Source: Verticillium longisporum (lineage: Eukaryota; Ascomycota; Sordariomycetes; Glomerellales; Plectosphaerellaceae). Taken from it: a DNA stretch of 64,000 nt. This document shows, piece after piece, positions 34,742 to 45,776 of this stretch. The stretch lies in NCBI GenBank assembly GCA_019188255.1, contig JAETXT010000006.1, positions 5,518,001 through 5,582,000 of the forward strand. Reading direction: 5' to 3'. The position numbers and the translations under genes are program-made. The notes below the pieces were generated by a model. That model was given only the letters and a program-made list of their open reading frames with translations. It did no database searches and was not told the origin of the DNA. Numbering within the stretch: the first letter of the stretch is position 1; every line of letters starts with the position of its first letter.

Positions 34742-35415
34742 AGTCCTACAGTGTCCCTGCATCACACCCAAGAAGGTTGTATCTGGGGCTAGGTTTTGAC
34801 GCCGTTGATCTTTTAGATCAATGCTGTTGATTTTGATTTCAGTGTAGTGAACAAAGTTTTCATTTCCTCGCTTGCGGTTTCTTGAGCTGACATATTGTAT
34901 GGGGATTGCTTGATTTCTGATCTAGGGTCGTGATCATTTTTGGTGCTTCAGAAGAACTGCCAATTAATTGAAAGAGACTCACAGGTGGAGTCTGCCCGTT
35001 TCGCATTTTGGACGCTCTATCAAAATCTGCAAATGGAAGTCTCCTTCACTATCTTGTGTCTAAGCAAAACAGGATCTATTCTCGCCGTTGCCAGGCATCG
35101 AAGTTCGTTGCACACAAAAAGCGGCAGTGGGAACTTCAGATGTTGGTGGGCTTCCTTATCACCAGTTTAACAGATACAAACGCTGCAATCAATCTGGATT
35201 GCGAAGCGAGATGATCGAGAATAATTTACAGGCTACTGGCTCATTATTGTGTCAGCTTCGGATCACACGGCTCCTGTCTTGGCGCCGTCCCAATGCTCTC
35301 ATTGTTAGCTTCCGAGCACGGATGAAACTGCTGGGATCTGTTTTCAATTCTTGCTTTCTAGATAGTGTTCGGCTCTTTAGCTATTGTCACATTTCCCACA
35401 ACAGCATACTTGAAC
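34742..35415. other. Intergenic, no gene seen
   Basis: Between two plus-strand genes. Small open frames are not protein-like. The right end carries the promoter of the HMG-like gene. Confidence 0.5.
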
Positions 35416-36657
35416 ATGGCAGGTGCGCGAGTTGACCCTAAATGCGGAACAAGAGAGGAGGACTGGTTCGATCCGGACGCAGATTCTGATGCGGATGATT
35501 ACGCCGAGAATATGGAGCGTGCTGAGGCCGCTGCACAAGCTTGCATGGAACGATTCCTCCAGCAACATCAAGAGCAATGCTCCTCTCACGCGGAGACTGC
35601 CAACGATGCCGTCCAGGAAGCCTTGCACGACAAGGCTCGAGACCAACAAGACCAGCTTACGCAGGAAGAGCGCAACAATCTGCTTGGCCGTAACGACGTG
35701 ATCGGAAGAGCGCTCGCCCAGCCAGACTCTCTCACGACTGAGGATGTTCATGAACTGTTCTGCTGGCCACCGCCAGACGTGGTGCGAAACAACATCCAAC
35801 GCGCCACGGCTGGAACACTCAGCGCGCCTGTTGAGGTCTACGCCAAGGCCAAAGAGGCGATAGATCGTGGGCATTTTGAGACGCTCACAAGTGCCGCCGA
35901 GGTTCAGCTCCTTACCAACGGGTTTCACGAAAAGATCGACGGTTCATATCCAGCAAGATATACGGCAGCTTTTCATTCTCCTGGATACGGGCACGCCGTC
36001 AATCTGATATCAAGAAGGCTCATCCCGGACCTCATCTTAGTTTCCCAGGCTGCCGCCAGACGCCAGTTTCCGCCGAGGGTGTCGAGTCAACCTGTGGCAA
36101 TAGCGACTCCAATCTCACAAGCTGATTTCCAAGGAGGGCCTTGGCCACTTGCATCGGCGGTGGAGTTGCGCTCTGCCATGCAGATATTCATGAACGACAC
36201 CAATATCAGAGGCTACGATGCTGGGCTGCGGTGGTCTGCTTTGCCCGAGGCGGAAAAGGAGACCTATCGCACGCGATCTGAAGCGGTCCGACGCGAGGCC
36301 TGGGCCTGGTACGACACAGCGATAGCCGAGGACCCAGATCGCTTCAACCCTCATCGCGTTGCACCACATCGTGTGCCACTTGAAGTGCATGTGTCTCAGA
36401 CAGAGGGAGGGAAACAGCGGTATCAGGATGTCGCACGGGAACGGGACTTTGGCCGAAGATACGAGAAACAGGTGTACGGAATGCCTCAAATTATCACGGG
36501 CCTTGGATTATTCTGCGACAAGAGGAGTGTGGGAACGAGTTCTCAAGAGTTTCATGGGGCATTGCAGATATGGCGCGCCATGTCTGGGGAGCAAAGAGAT
36601 AAGTACAACGAAGAGGCCAAGTCACTCAAGGCCACTGCGCAGGCTGCCCATCGCTAG
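35416..36657 (+). CDS. Protein with two divergent HMG-box-like regions
   Basis: An intronless 413-residue protein from ATG at 35416 (MAGARVDPKCGTREEDWFDP). The first half is acidic and helical, rich in Ala, Glu and Gln. Two segments resemble HMG boxes. Residues about 255-315 contain AMQIFMNDTNIRGYDAGLRW followed by SALPEAEKETYRTRSEAVRR. Near the C-terminus GLGLFCDKRSVG leads to QIWRAMSGEQRDKYNEEAKS. The W..(L/M)...E+..Y...A spacing is that of HMG boxes, and the whole could be a chromatin or MATA_HMG-like DNA-binding protein. Key hydrophobic and Trp positions are kept, but the basic N-terminal arm is weak. The assignment is an inference from motif spacing only. Confidence 0.6.
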   Translation: MAGARVDPKCGTREEDWFDPDADSDADDYAENMERAEAAAQACMERFLQQHQEQCSSHAETANDAVQEALHDKARDQQDQLTQEERNNLLGRNDVIGRALAQPDSLTTEDVHELFCWPPPDVVRNNIQRATAGTLSAPVEVYAKAKEAIDRGHFETLTSAAEVQLLTNGFHEKIDGSYPARYTAAFHSPGYGHAVNLISRRLIPDLILVSQAAARRQFPPRVSSQPVAIATPISQADFQGGPWPLASAVELRSAMQIFMNDTNIRGYDAGLRWSALPEAEKETYRTRSEAVRREAWAWYDTAIAEDPDRFNPHRVAPHRVPLEVHVSQTEGGKQRYQDVARERDFGRRYEKQVYGMPQIITGLGLFCDKRSVGTSSQEFHGALQIWRAMSGEQRDKYNEEAKSLKATAQAAHR

Positions 36658-36874
36658 GAAAGGACTCAAGGACATGAAGAGTCTGATAACATCTCATCAG
36701 ACTGGAACAGACGATCACCTGGACGAACGGTATATCAAAAAAAGCACTTCAACATGTCTCCATAGACATGCGTCTCGCAACCAAAGCCAATAAAGTGCAT
36801 CAGATCTAGGTCTAAGATACTGTGTAGAGAACCAAAACTACAACCTTTACCAAGCTTGACTCACCAGCCAAAGT

Positions 36875-38247
36875 CTACAAAGATGCCTTCGTAGGGTCGA
36901 TATCGCCCATGGCCTTTGAGTACCACGACTACAAAAGCTGTCAGTCTCGTCCGAGAGGTTTTATTTCGGGGCAGTTGGGAACTCACAATCTCGATGCCCG
37001 CGCCGACGTTCTTCAGGCCAATCTTCTGGAGGAACCATGGCGATTCGATCTTCTTCGCGTACAACTTCGCCGAAGCATCGTCAATCTCCTTGTTGAACAC
37101 AGTGTTCAACGGCAGCGACGGGTTTAGCACCGCCGGCCGGCCAACGCCAACGGCATCGCAACCGCCGTCGCGGACAGCGCTCTCCATGCCCTGCCGCGTG
37201 CGGAAGCCGCCAGTGACAACGAGCGGCACGTCGGGGAACTGATCGCGGATGGCGGCCGCAAAGTCGAGGAAGAAGGCCTCGCGGGCCTTGGTGCGCTCCG
37301 ACTTGCCTTCGACAGCACTGGGGCCACGACTCATCTGCGACCTGTCAGCATGTCTGAACAGCGATTTGACGGACCCCAGGGGAAGGGGGGTGGATGCTTA
37401 CCGTTGGGTCCTCGTATGAGCCACCGCTGACCTCGATGAAATCGACGCCAGCCTGCGCGATGAGCTTGAGCTGCTCAACGCAGTCGCTGAGCTCCGCCTT
37501 GCTCTGGTGATCGACCGAGTTGAGCTTGATGCCGACGCAGAACTCCTTGGGCACCACGGCCCGGATGGCCTCGACGATCTCGACCGCGAACCGCGCCCTC
37601 TTGGCGGGCGAGCCGCCGTAGGCGTCTGTTCGCGTGTTGGTCTTGGCCGAGAGGAACTGCGCGACCAGATAGCCGTGGGCGCCGTGCACCTGTACACCCT
37701 GGAACCCGGCCTCGGCGGTGATGCGCGCCGTCTCGGCGAACCGCCTGATGACGTCCTTGATCTCGTCAACGGACATGGCCTTGGGCGTGCCAAAGGCGAT
37801 GGCGCTCAGGGCGCGCGAGATGGGATCGTCGCCGAGACGCAGCGGGACGGCGCTCGGGGCCAGCGTCTTGGCGAAGAAGCTCCTGTCGCCGGCACCCGGG
37901 GGTGACTGGCGGCCCGGGTGGTTGATCTGGACAATGGTCGGGGTGCCGTGGGCGTTGCAGACGGCGGCCCACTCCTTGAAGCTGGCGAGAACGGTCGAGG
38001 CCTCGACGGCCGAGCTGACGGCCGTGTCGCGAGGCTGGCCGAGGTGGACCTCGTCGACCTGAACGTTGCCGGTCAGGACGAGGCCCCAGCCGCCAGCGGC
38101 CCAGGCCTTGTAGGGGCGAAGGAAGGACGGCGTGGGGAGGTGAGATTTAGTATCGGCTAGCTGCTCGGTCATGGCGGCCTTGACGAGGCGATTAGGCAGC
38201 GTGAGACCGCATTTGAGGGTCAGAGGCTTGCTGATTTGGAGATCCAT
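36875..38247 (-). CDS. NADH:flavin oxidoreductase / old yellow enzyme family
   Basis: Three exons, 38247-37402, 37334-36987 and 36928-36875, 415 residues with intact frame. A TIM-barrel flavoenzyme of the OYE-like class. FMN and active-site landmarks are LTLPNRLVKAAMTEQLAD, VQINHPGRQSPP, GVQVHGAHGYLVAQFLS, NTRTDAYGGS and VVTGGFRTRQGM, then DAVGVGRPAVLNP. The enzymes reduce alpha,beta-unsaturated carbonyl compounds, or act in secondary metabolism and detoxification, using NAD(P)H; the substrate cannot be told. The last exon encodes the typical tail SWYSKAMGDIDPTKASL. No signal peptide, so cytosolic. No secondary-metabolite backbone gene lies next to it, so I do not infer a cluster. Confidence 0.88.
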
Positions 38248-39995
38248 GGTTTTATGATGCCTGGTCAGGGGTGCGATGGAATTCTGTTTCGCTCCCTGTT
38301 GGTGGGCTCCGATAGATGGTTTGTTGGTTCTGACAGTGTGTGAATTTGAGATGGATCAAGCATGAACACGTTCCCTGGGATGATGTGAGTTTTCACAGCC
38401 AGCCTCGCCGTCAAAAGGTTTGACGTTATTGGCACTCTGACTCGGACCTGAAGGCCTGATCTGATTACTGGATTGGGACACGCGTGTCAGTCTCGGCACA
38501 TCTATCCTCCCGTTCGGGGAGCCCGAGTCCGTGGGACATGCAGTGCGGCATTTGTCATCAAGCCGATGGGCCGCTTGGATCCTGTCTTTGGTATAGCGCT
38601 CTACTCATTCCGGGAAGCAATGGAATCCTCTGATCGTAGCCACAATGATGCCAGAGCGGCGGTCTCTAGTGTCTGAGTGGTTACAGAGTGGTTACAGAAA
38701 GTGAGCAAATGCTGTGAAGTCTGTGAAGTCTGTCGCCCAGCAAATGACTGTTGCTCGTTCACCCAGCTGCAGCTTAAGGTGCTGACGGCAGGGCCAAGAC
38801 GGGTGTCAACCCTGTCCAGGCCGGCCGGTATGTCTGACTCGGTTTCAGCTCTGGGTCAGCAGTACATGATTCGGGCAGCGCATGGTGCCTTTTTCTGTGG
38901 CCAGACACAAAGTTTTCGGGTTGAGCCGATCACAACGTTCTGCTCGTCAAGACCTCTAGAAGTGTGTCCACTGGGCTGTCTGCCTTCAACCCTTCGTCAC
39001 AAATAACTTGATGGCTGTGCCGAAGATTGAAAAAAGTGGTTCGCGAAGGCCTAATCGATGTCTACAAAGGTTGACAGATATTGAATTGACCGCTGTCCAT
39101 GGGCTTAGCCGCTGTCCATGGGCTTAGCCGCTGTCCATGGGCTTAGCAGCAGTCAATCTTTGCCATGGGCCTCATGATGAATTCATGACGCGAAGAGTCA
39201 AGCGCCAAAGAAGACAGATTCCCGACGCCTACAGCGTTCTCATTATCGCAGTATTAATATAGTGTCGTGTTATTCGCCTTGCCTCCCGCCACCATTCGGA
39301 GCCCTCAGGCCATGGGATGACTTGATTGCACGGCATCACAGTATCCCAACAGTGAGCCACACAACAACATCAGACCGATCGATCATCGTGCTCATCGCTG
39401 GGAGATCATTTCGAGCGACATTCTCCCGTTCTCCCATTCTCAAGCAAGCCGAGGATCAAAAGGCCATGCAACCCCGAAAGAGGATGAACCCCCTGAAACC
39501 TCAAGCCCCTGTTCCCGCCCAATTCTGAATCACACCCAAGCCGTCGCATGGCCCGGCCTTCAGACGACATGCGTCTCCAAAGCCCGTGAACCTCCTCCGA
39601 ACCAGCGTTCTGGAACACAATCAGTCAGAGATGACCTGCCATCTGGTCCCAATGCAGCCACCACGACCGCCAGACCGTCCATCGACGTGCTATTCCTCGG
39701 TGATGCATCCCGGTGACAGATCAGGAGCTGCGACGAGGCCCAGGGCACATCCTCCGCTGCGAGAGCTGGTTGATCGCGCCGGCATAAGAACCGATCATGG
39801 CCCTGACGATCTGCCATTCTCTCCATTCGCTACCACAGACTCAGTGAGCTCTTCCATTCTCTCTCCTTCAGGCAAGGAACATTCTTTTTTTCGGTATTCT
39901 TCTTCCTCCCGTCGTCGATCATTTCCACCTCTGTCGCTTTCGCCTCCAGTCTCTCGTTGCACGACGCTCTTGCTACCCCCACATATACCATCACC
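38248..39995. other. Intergenic, holds a 19-bp tandem triplication
   Basis: Left side is the promoter of the OYE gene; the right end is the C/T-rich promoter of the small secreted protein. The only structure seen is the triplicated 19-base unit at 39091-39147. No convincing gene. Confidence 0.5.
39091..39147 (+). repeat. Three perfect tandem copies of a 19-bp unit
   Basis: The unit CGCTGTCCATGGGCTTAGC occurs three times head to tail without a mismatch. It is in intergenic DNA about 850 bases upstream of the small secreted protein gene. No role can be read. Confidence 0.9.
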
Positions 39996-40666
39996 ATGCA
40001 GTTCTCCATCGCCATCGTGGCCGCCAGCGCCAGCGTCGCTCTCGCAGGTCCGTCCCCCCTCCACGCCCAAGCGCCACGCACGGCAGCACCCCCAAAGCAG
40101 GCACCGCACCGCTAACGCCCAAGACAGCCCCCTCCTGGAGCCTCTTCCGCCGCCAGGCCAACGCCTGCTTCATCACCGGCACGACAGCCCTGCCCGCCAT
40201 CGTCGAGGAGGACGTCGCCGGGTTCCAGGACCTCGTGACGTGCGACGCCGGCACCACGACGATCCAGGGCATCCCCGACGTGCAGGCCGGCAACGTCAAG
40301 TTCTCGTCCGTCAACTTTGCCGACGCCGCCGCGGGCGGCGTGTCGCCGCTGCAGTTCGCGCTCGACACGTTCGCGACGACGGAGCCGCTCGCCGACAATG
40401 ACCTCAACACGTTCACGAACCAGCTCGTCGTGTACCTCGCCACCGAGGCCGGCATCCGGTCCAACGGCGGCGATGTCGGCCAGATTAAGATTCCCAAGTT
40501 CTTCCTCGAGATGCAGGTGTCGCGCATCCGCGTCGCGCAGGGCGACACGCCGGCTGAGGCGGGCCTGCAGGTCGATCACCTACGCGACAAGGTGCTGACG
40601 AACGGCGCGGGCGAGGACCAGGCGCTCAAGGACCAGGTGACGCAGCTCGCGGCGCAGACGGCGTGA
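39996..40666 (+). CDS. Small secreted protein with Kex2-like site
   Basis: Two exons, 39996-40047 and 40128-40666 (donor GTCCGT, acceptor CAG), 196 residues. Exon 1 is essentially the signal peptide (MQFSIAIVAASASVALA). After it comes PSWSLFRRQ, a dibasic Kex2-type cleavage site, so the mature protein may start at Gln near residue 27. It has two Cys (NACFITG and VTCDAGT) that could pair, and an otherwise Asp/Ala/Thr-rich soluble body (VNFADAAAGGVSPLQFALDT). No known domain. The profile fits a secreted cell-wall-associated or effector-like protein; that is inference. A CTG/TTG microsatellite follows the stop codon. Confidence 0.7.
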
Positions 40667-40670
40667 GGCG

Positions 40671-40698
40671 TTGCTGCTGCTGCTGCTGTTGCTGCTGT
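40671..40698 (+). repeat. CTG/TTG trinucleotide tract in 3' flank
   Basis: About nine near-perfect trinucleotides (TTGCTGCTGCTGCTG...) start five bases after the stop codon of the secreted protein, most likely in its 3' UTR. Confidence 0.85.
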
Positions 40699-41027
40699 TT
40701 CTACTGCACGAGTAATGGGAGGGCGCGGCTGTAGAATCTTGGGAAAATGGGTCATTTCTGGCGTTGGGTACATGAGTACATTAGATACATGACGGCCACG
40801 TGAGCCTGTTGGTACAATGGAAAAGGATATCAGAAAAAAAAAAGGGTAATAAGACAAGCACCAGGAGGGGTGAAAGGAGAAAGAGTGACATGATGCGTCG
40901 GACCACTGTAACCACGTCATCTTTACATTACTGCGCCAGGAACTCCTGAACCCAACTGGTCCTTCTCAAGAACAACAAACGCCGGAGTGGAGAGCAAAAG
41001 CTCGCAAACGCCCGAAACGCCGACTCA

Positions 41028-42180
41028 TCACTGCTGGCGCTCCTTCTCCAGACGGGCGGCTTCGCGCACCTCGGCTCCAGTGGCACGCCACCAGACATCG
41101 GTGCCCCAGCGGATCATGCGCTCGGCGGCGGCTAGCGGGGTGACGGCGGGTCGGACGTCGAGGTAGAAGACTGGGTCACCAGAGGGCTCAGGCTCGCCGG
41201 AGTAGTAGTCGATGATGTAGCGAATCTCCTCCGTCTCGTTGCCAATCTTGCGCGTGACATACCAGTCGTGTCGGTCAAAGGGAGGCTCGGTGCTGTTGTT
41301 CATCGTCAGTATTCCTTTTTTCCTCAAGCTCACGGGCACGAGGCAAGACTGACGCAAACTTGGACGGGTAGATCCAGCCGAGCACCTGCATCATGGTGGC
41401 CTTGGGTGTCATGTCCTTGGGCCTGCCCTGGAAGCGCGTCAGGGTGGGCGGGATCTCCTTGCCGGTGCGCTCGGCCTCGATCATGTCGGGGGCGTTCTCC
41501 TCGCCACGGCTGCACATCCTGAAGCCCTTGTAGAGGCCCTGTGAGAAGCGATCTTCCCAGCCGACAATCTCGGCCCAGGCGCCCTCGTTGAGGAAGTTGT
41601 GGCAGGCCACCATGGACTCGACAGCTGTGATGTCCGTGTCGGTGTAGCCCTTGCGCAAGAGGGCGTTGTACATCTGCTGCGGCGAGGGATACTCCCAGTT
41701 GCCGTCGCCCGAGCCGCGGGGGATGGTCGAGGGTTCGCGAGAGGTCGGGAGGCTGATGGCCTGGTTGCTGGCGGGGGCCTGGGAGATGTCCTTGAACATG
41801 TAGTTCAGGGGGTTGATCTGGGAGAGGAAAGACTTGGGCTGTGTCTCAGCGGCGGCGGCAGCGGCAGCAGCATGCTGCGTGTGGTCCACAGGACACGACG
41901 ATGGCGGTGGTGCGGCAGCGCGCTGGGTGTGATCGATGGGACAGGAGGCGGGTGCTGCGGCGGCAGGCTTGGGTTTCGGGGGCGTAGGGTTCAGGGCATC
42001 GACGGTCTTTTGGTGCATGGGGCATCCAGGCTGGGAGTTTACACGTCAATACCGTCGGTGTGACGAAGAGGAAGTCATGGAAAGACATACTGGTGGTGTC
42101 CTGGCGCTGAGATCTGAAGGGTGGTTGTGAGGTATGGCAGCAACGGCGGGAGCCTGCGCATCAGCCCAGAACCAGCCCAT
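41028..42180 (-). CDS. CYC3: Cytochrome c heme lyase (holocytochrome c synthase)
   Basis: Three exons, 42180-42091, 42030-41354 and 41292-41028, 343 residues. The enzyme attaches haem to the CxxCH of apocytochrome c in the mitochondrial intermembrane space. Haem-regulatory Cys-Pro motifs appear three times at the N-terminus: PGCPMH, SCPIDH and SCPVDH. The catalytic region follows: [41 protein letters not shown] (with the conserved His), [13 protein letters not shown] and [10 protein letters not shown]. The second intron uses donor GTCAGT at 41353 and acceptor CAG at 41293-41295, which joins SKFA to [11 protein letters not shown] more obvious GTGAGC donor downstream would break the frame. Head-to-head with the ADCK-like kinase. 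Confidence 0.92.
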
Positions 42181-42732
42181 GTTGAGTTTGTTGATGAGTC
42201 TTGATTAGAACAATATACCTGGTTTTCCGGGGTGTATGACGTTGTCGTGGAAGATGTACGTTGAATGCGAGTATCGTAGGGTCTAGGGGCGAAAGGAGAC
42301 AGTGATATCACCAAGAAATGTCGACAGCCAAAATTTCCAGGCCCATGGTCAGCAAGAGCACCGTGGATCCACCTGCCCCGTCGCGTTCTGCCTTCCGCCC
42401 GATAAGATTTCGCCATCGCCCCGCCGCGGTACGTACCTCCGCAATGTCCAACCCGATTCATTTTCATCGCCTTCTCTTCGCGGCCCGTCGCATGCACATG
42501 TTTCTCCGAACCTTACCCGACCAATCAGTTGACGTCACCAAGATGGCTCTCCAGATGCGTCGCGCCGCGGCAGGGGCTGCGGGACGAAAGCTCCTTCCCA
42601 TCATGACATGACGCGACAGACGCCCTCCAAGGGCACAATTGACTCAACTATATCGATTTTCGACCTTCAGACGGCATCATGAGAGAGCGATAGTATTGTT
42701 TTTCTTCTTGCCATCCACAACACTCATCCCCC
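42181..42732. promoter_or_regulatory. Divergent promoter region of two mitochondrial genes
   Basis: A 552-base region between the start codons of the heme lyase (minus) and the ADCK-like kinase (plus). No other gene lies inside. I cannot identify individual binding sites; it is marked because both products act in mitochondria and must share this DNA for transcription. Confidence 0.5.
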
Positions 42733-44899
42733 ATGAGCGCGCCCTTCGTGCTGGGCCGCTTCTGTGCGCGCCCAGCCTTCCGACAGGCTATCCGACCCCT
42801 CGATCGTGGATGCTTCCGCTGCTGGGCCTCCTCCTTCACCCAGACGACACGGCGGCTGCCGCAACAGACGAGGACCGCTCGCTTTGCGAGGATAGCGCTG
42901 CGAGCTGGAGGCACCGGTGCCCTCGGTACAGCAGCATTCTTCGAGCTTTCTCAAAAGGACAATGAAGGCACAGACCAGACTGGCGAGGGGCGGATGCTCG
43001 AGGCCAGCAGGGCCGAGATCAAGAAGAAGTTGGATGACAATGACGTTGGCTTCTCAAGGTTATGGCACTCGCTTCTCATCGGCTTGGACACGTATGTTGT
43101 CGAACCAGTCATGACGGGCATTCGCTTCTTGCATCTCATTATCATCTTTGTACCTGTCATCGTGACAGTGCCAGTCATCTGGTTCGGCCCTCGCCAGCCC
43201 AGCCGCGACAACGAGCGGAGCGGAACATTATGGTGGTATGGCTTCCTCGTGCAGGCCATGGAGTGGGCTGGTCCGGCCTTCATCAAGGTGAGAAGTGCGC
43301 ATGCTCCTGTGTCGCAGCACGTCTGACGCGCCTCCAGCTCGGCCAATGGGCCGCTTCTCGATCAGACATCTTCCCGACGGAGATGTGTGAAATCATGTCA
43401 AAACTCCACTCCAACGCCCCCGCCCATTCCCTCCACGCAACAAAACGCATCGTCTCCCATGCCTTTGGCGGCAAGTCCTTTGAGGACATCTTTGACGACT
43501 TTGACGAGGAGCCTCTCGGCGTCGGCGCCATTGCGCAGGTGTACAAGGCCAAGCTCAAGCCAGGACTGGCGGTACCGAGCGATGGCGATCTGCCGCGAGA
43601 GCCCAGCCTCCTGCGCCACAAGGTGGTGAGGAATGTCGAGACGGCGCTCAAGAGCTCCCCGAAGCGCGTACCGTCATCCTATGTCGCCGTCAAGGTGGTG
43701 CACCCCAACGTCGAGCGCACCGTGCGTCGCGATCTGCGCATCATGTACTTCTTCGCCTCGGCCATCAACATCATCCCCACCATGGAATGGCTGTCGTTGC
43801 CCGATGAAGTCGCGCAATTTGGCGAGATGATGAAACTGCAGCTTGACCTGCGCATCGAAGCCGCCAACCTCGCCATATTCCGCAAAAACTTTAAAGATAG
43901 GAGTACGGCCTGGTTCCCGTACCCATACACCGAGTTCACCACGCGCAATGTGCTTGTCGAAGAGTTTGCCCAAGGCATCCCGCTCGCCGACTTTATGGAG
44001 AACGGTGGCGGTGTCTTCCAGCAAGATATCGCCGAGGAGGGGCTGGACGCCTTCCTCCGTATGCTGCTTATTGACAACTTTATCCATGCCGACCTGCACC
44101 CCGGCAACATCATGGTTCGCTTCTACCAGTCAGAAAAGCCCAGTCTCATGAGCTCTCATGAGAAGCACCCCGACGAAGGCGACGACGTGACGGAGCAAGT
44201 CCTGGCCCGCCTCCGCCCCTACCGCCACCGCAAAGACCCCGCAGCATGGGAAACTGAGCTTAAGAAGATTGAGCACGAAGGGTTCCACCCGCAACTCATT
44301 TTCATCGATACAGGTCTCGTCACCGAGCTCAACGCCACGAACCGCACCAACTTTCTCGACCTCTTCCGGGCCGTCGCCGAATTCGACGGCTACAAAGCTG
44401 GCAATCTCATGTGCGAGCGCTGCTGCCAGCCCGACGACGTCCTCGACCAGGAGATCTTCGCGCTCAAGATGCAGCACCTCGTCCTCGGCGTCAAGAGCAG
44501 GACCCTCGCCCTCGGCAACATCAAGATTGGCGACATCCTGCAGCAGGTCCTCGGCATGGTCCGCGGCCACCACGTGCGCATGGAGGGCGACTTTGTCAAC
44601 GTCGTCATCAGCATCCTGCTCCTCGAGGGCATCGGCCGCAGCCTGAACCCGGACATGGACCTCCTGAGCAGCTCGCTGCCCATCCTCCGCCAGCTGAGCG
44701 CGCAGTCGGGCGCCGAGATGGCCAAGCATGGCGACTTTTCCATGCTCTTTGTGTGGATGGGCCTGGAGACGCGCAAGTTCCTCCAGGCGAGTATTGAGGA
44801 TGTGCGTCTGCTGCTGGTCCTTCTTGTTTGTTTCTCTGCTGACATCTTGAACAGGTGGAACGCTTGGTTAAATATGATCTCCTTGCGCCGAATGTATAG
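42733..44899 (+). CDS. ADCK2/UbiB-type mitochondrial atypical kinase
   Basis: Three exons, 42733-43287, 43338-44801 and 44855-44899, 687 residues with intact phases. The N-terminus is Arg-rich and non-acidic, a mitochondrial presequence. A membrane segment (FLHLIIIFVPVIVTVPVIW) precedes the kinase domain. ADCK/UbiB hallmarks are FIKLGQWAASRSDIFP (the KxGQ motif), GVGAIAQVYKA (Ala-rich nucleotide loop), VAVKVVHPNVE (Lys), DNFIHADLHPGNIMV (catalytic loop) and IFIDTGLV (metal-binding DTG). The Ser/His form of the linker and overall length fit the ADCK2/Cqd1-like branch, which affects coenzyme Q distribution and mitochondrial membranes. The last exon was extended through a GTGCGT..CAG intron to give VERLVKYDLLAPNV; without it the read-through looks spurious. 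Confidence 0.88.
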
Positions 44900-45667
44900 A
44901 TGTATAGATGTAAAGATATTGCCGTCTCATACGGATCTGTTTCCGACATGGTCTGGCATGGTTAAGGTCTACCAAGATCTTGAATAGATGCCTCTCGTGT
45001 CTTTTCGATTTGCGTTTTATGGTTGCTAGGCCTCCCACCAACGGGAGGGTCGAGGAACAGTCATCGATGGTGGCAGTCCATGGATGATGCCCCGTCATGT
45101 GGAATAGTGCACCAAGAGAGACGCTGTTGGCCTGCCCGGACATTAAGATGCACTTCTGAGCCCATTCGAAATACTGGGCTGTCTTGACTGAAGCTCTTTT
45201 GCCAGGTACGCTGACCAGGAGCCTTCCTGGTCACGCGGCGGGATTTTCATCGTCAACGACTTTCATGTGGCTGAACAGAACACACTTTGGCCTTTTCGTC
45301 CGTCCTCTTTCGTATTGACATTCTGGAACAGCTCATTCTGCCAAACATTGCGGCCACCACTATCCTACCGCTTTTTCACTTGTTTGGCAACTCCATCACC
45401 ATGGGACATCCCGGATACCCAGTCAATCCCGACTTTGGTAGAGTCTGTGGATAAATTCGACCCCACGAGAACCGATGTTTCCCTGGGCTCTCCGTGCGGT
45501 CAACCAAGAGGTCAACGAACAATCGCTGTAGTGCCGGACATCGGGTCGTGGACACTCTGGTTAGGCCTCCATTGGCATACCATACACCAGCACCTGGCTC
45601 GAAAGTCTCTCGAGGCAGCCTCTGAGTGTTGGAGGAACAGTGCAGGCGTTCAAATATCTCCTGGTCT
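44900..45667. other. Intergenic left of the transposon
   Basis: 3' flank of the kinase gene followed by non-coding DNA up to the TA target site of the transposon. The frame 45267-45716 has no recognisable domain and runs into the transposon end. Confidence 0.5.
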
Positions 45668-45669
45668 TA

Positions 45670-45717
45670 ACGTGCATGATAAGCAAGTGGGCCAAACAAG
45701 CAAGTGGGCCACCTGAC
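45670..45717 (+). repeat. Left terminal inverted repeat, 48 bp
   Basis: It starts ACGTGCATGATAAGC and matches the reverse complement of the right end base for base over 48 positions. The motif GCAAGTGGGCC occurs twice inside, spaced 17 bases apart, and may be the double transposase-binding site. Confidence 0.93.
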
Positions 45718-45776
45718 CACGACCATGCGACGACAGCAGCATCCCGGTGAACCCTAACGCCTTAAATCAATTGAAA

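Noticed and set aside
36875..40666. Secondary-metabolite cluster around the OYE-like gene
   Set aside because: No polyketide synthase, peptide synthetase, terpene cyclase or P450 gene is present nearby.
41293..41353. Frameshift in the heme lyase
   Set aside because: An apparent break disappears when donor GTCAGT is used; exon phases then close.
45267..45716. 149-codon plus-strand frame left of the transposon
   Set aside because: No family resemblance, and its end lies inside the transposon terminal repeat.
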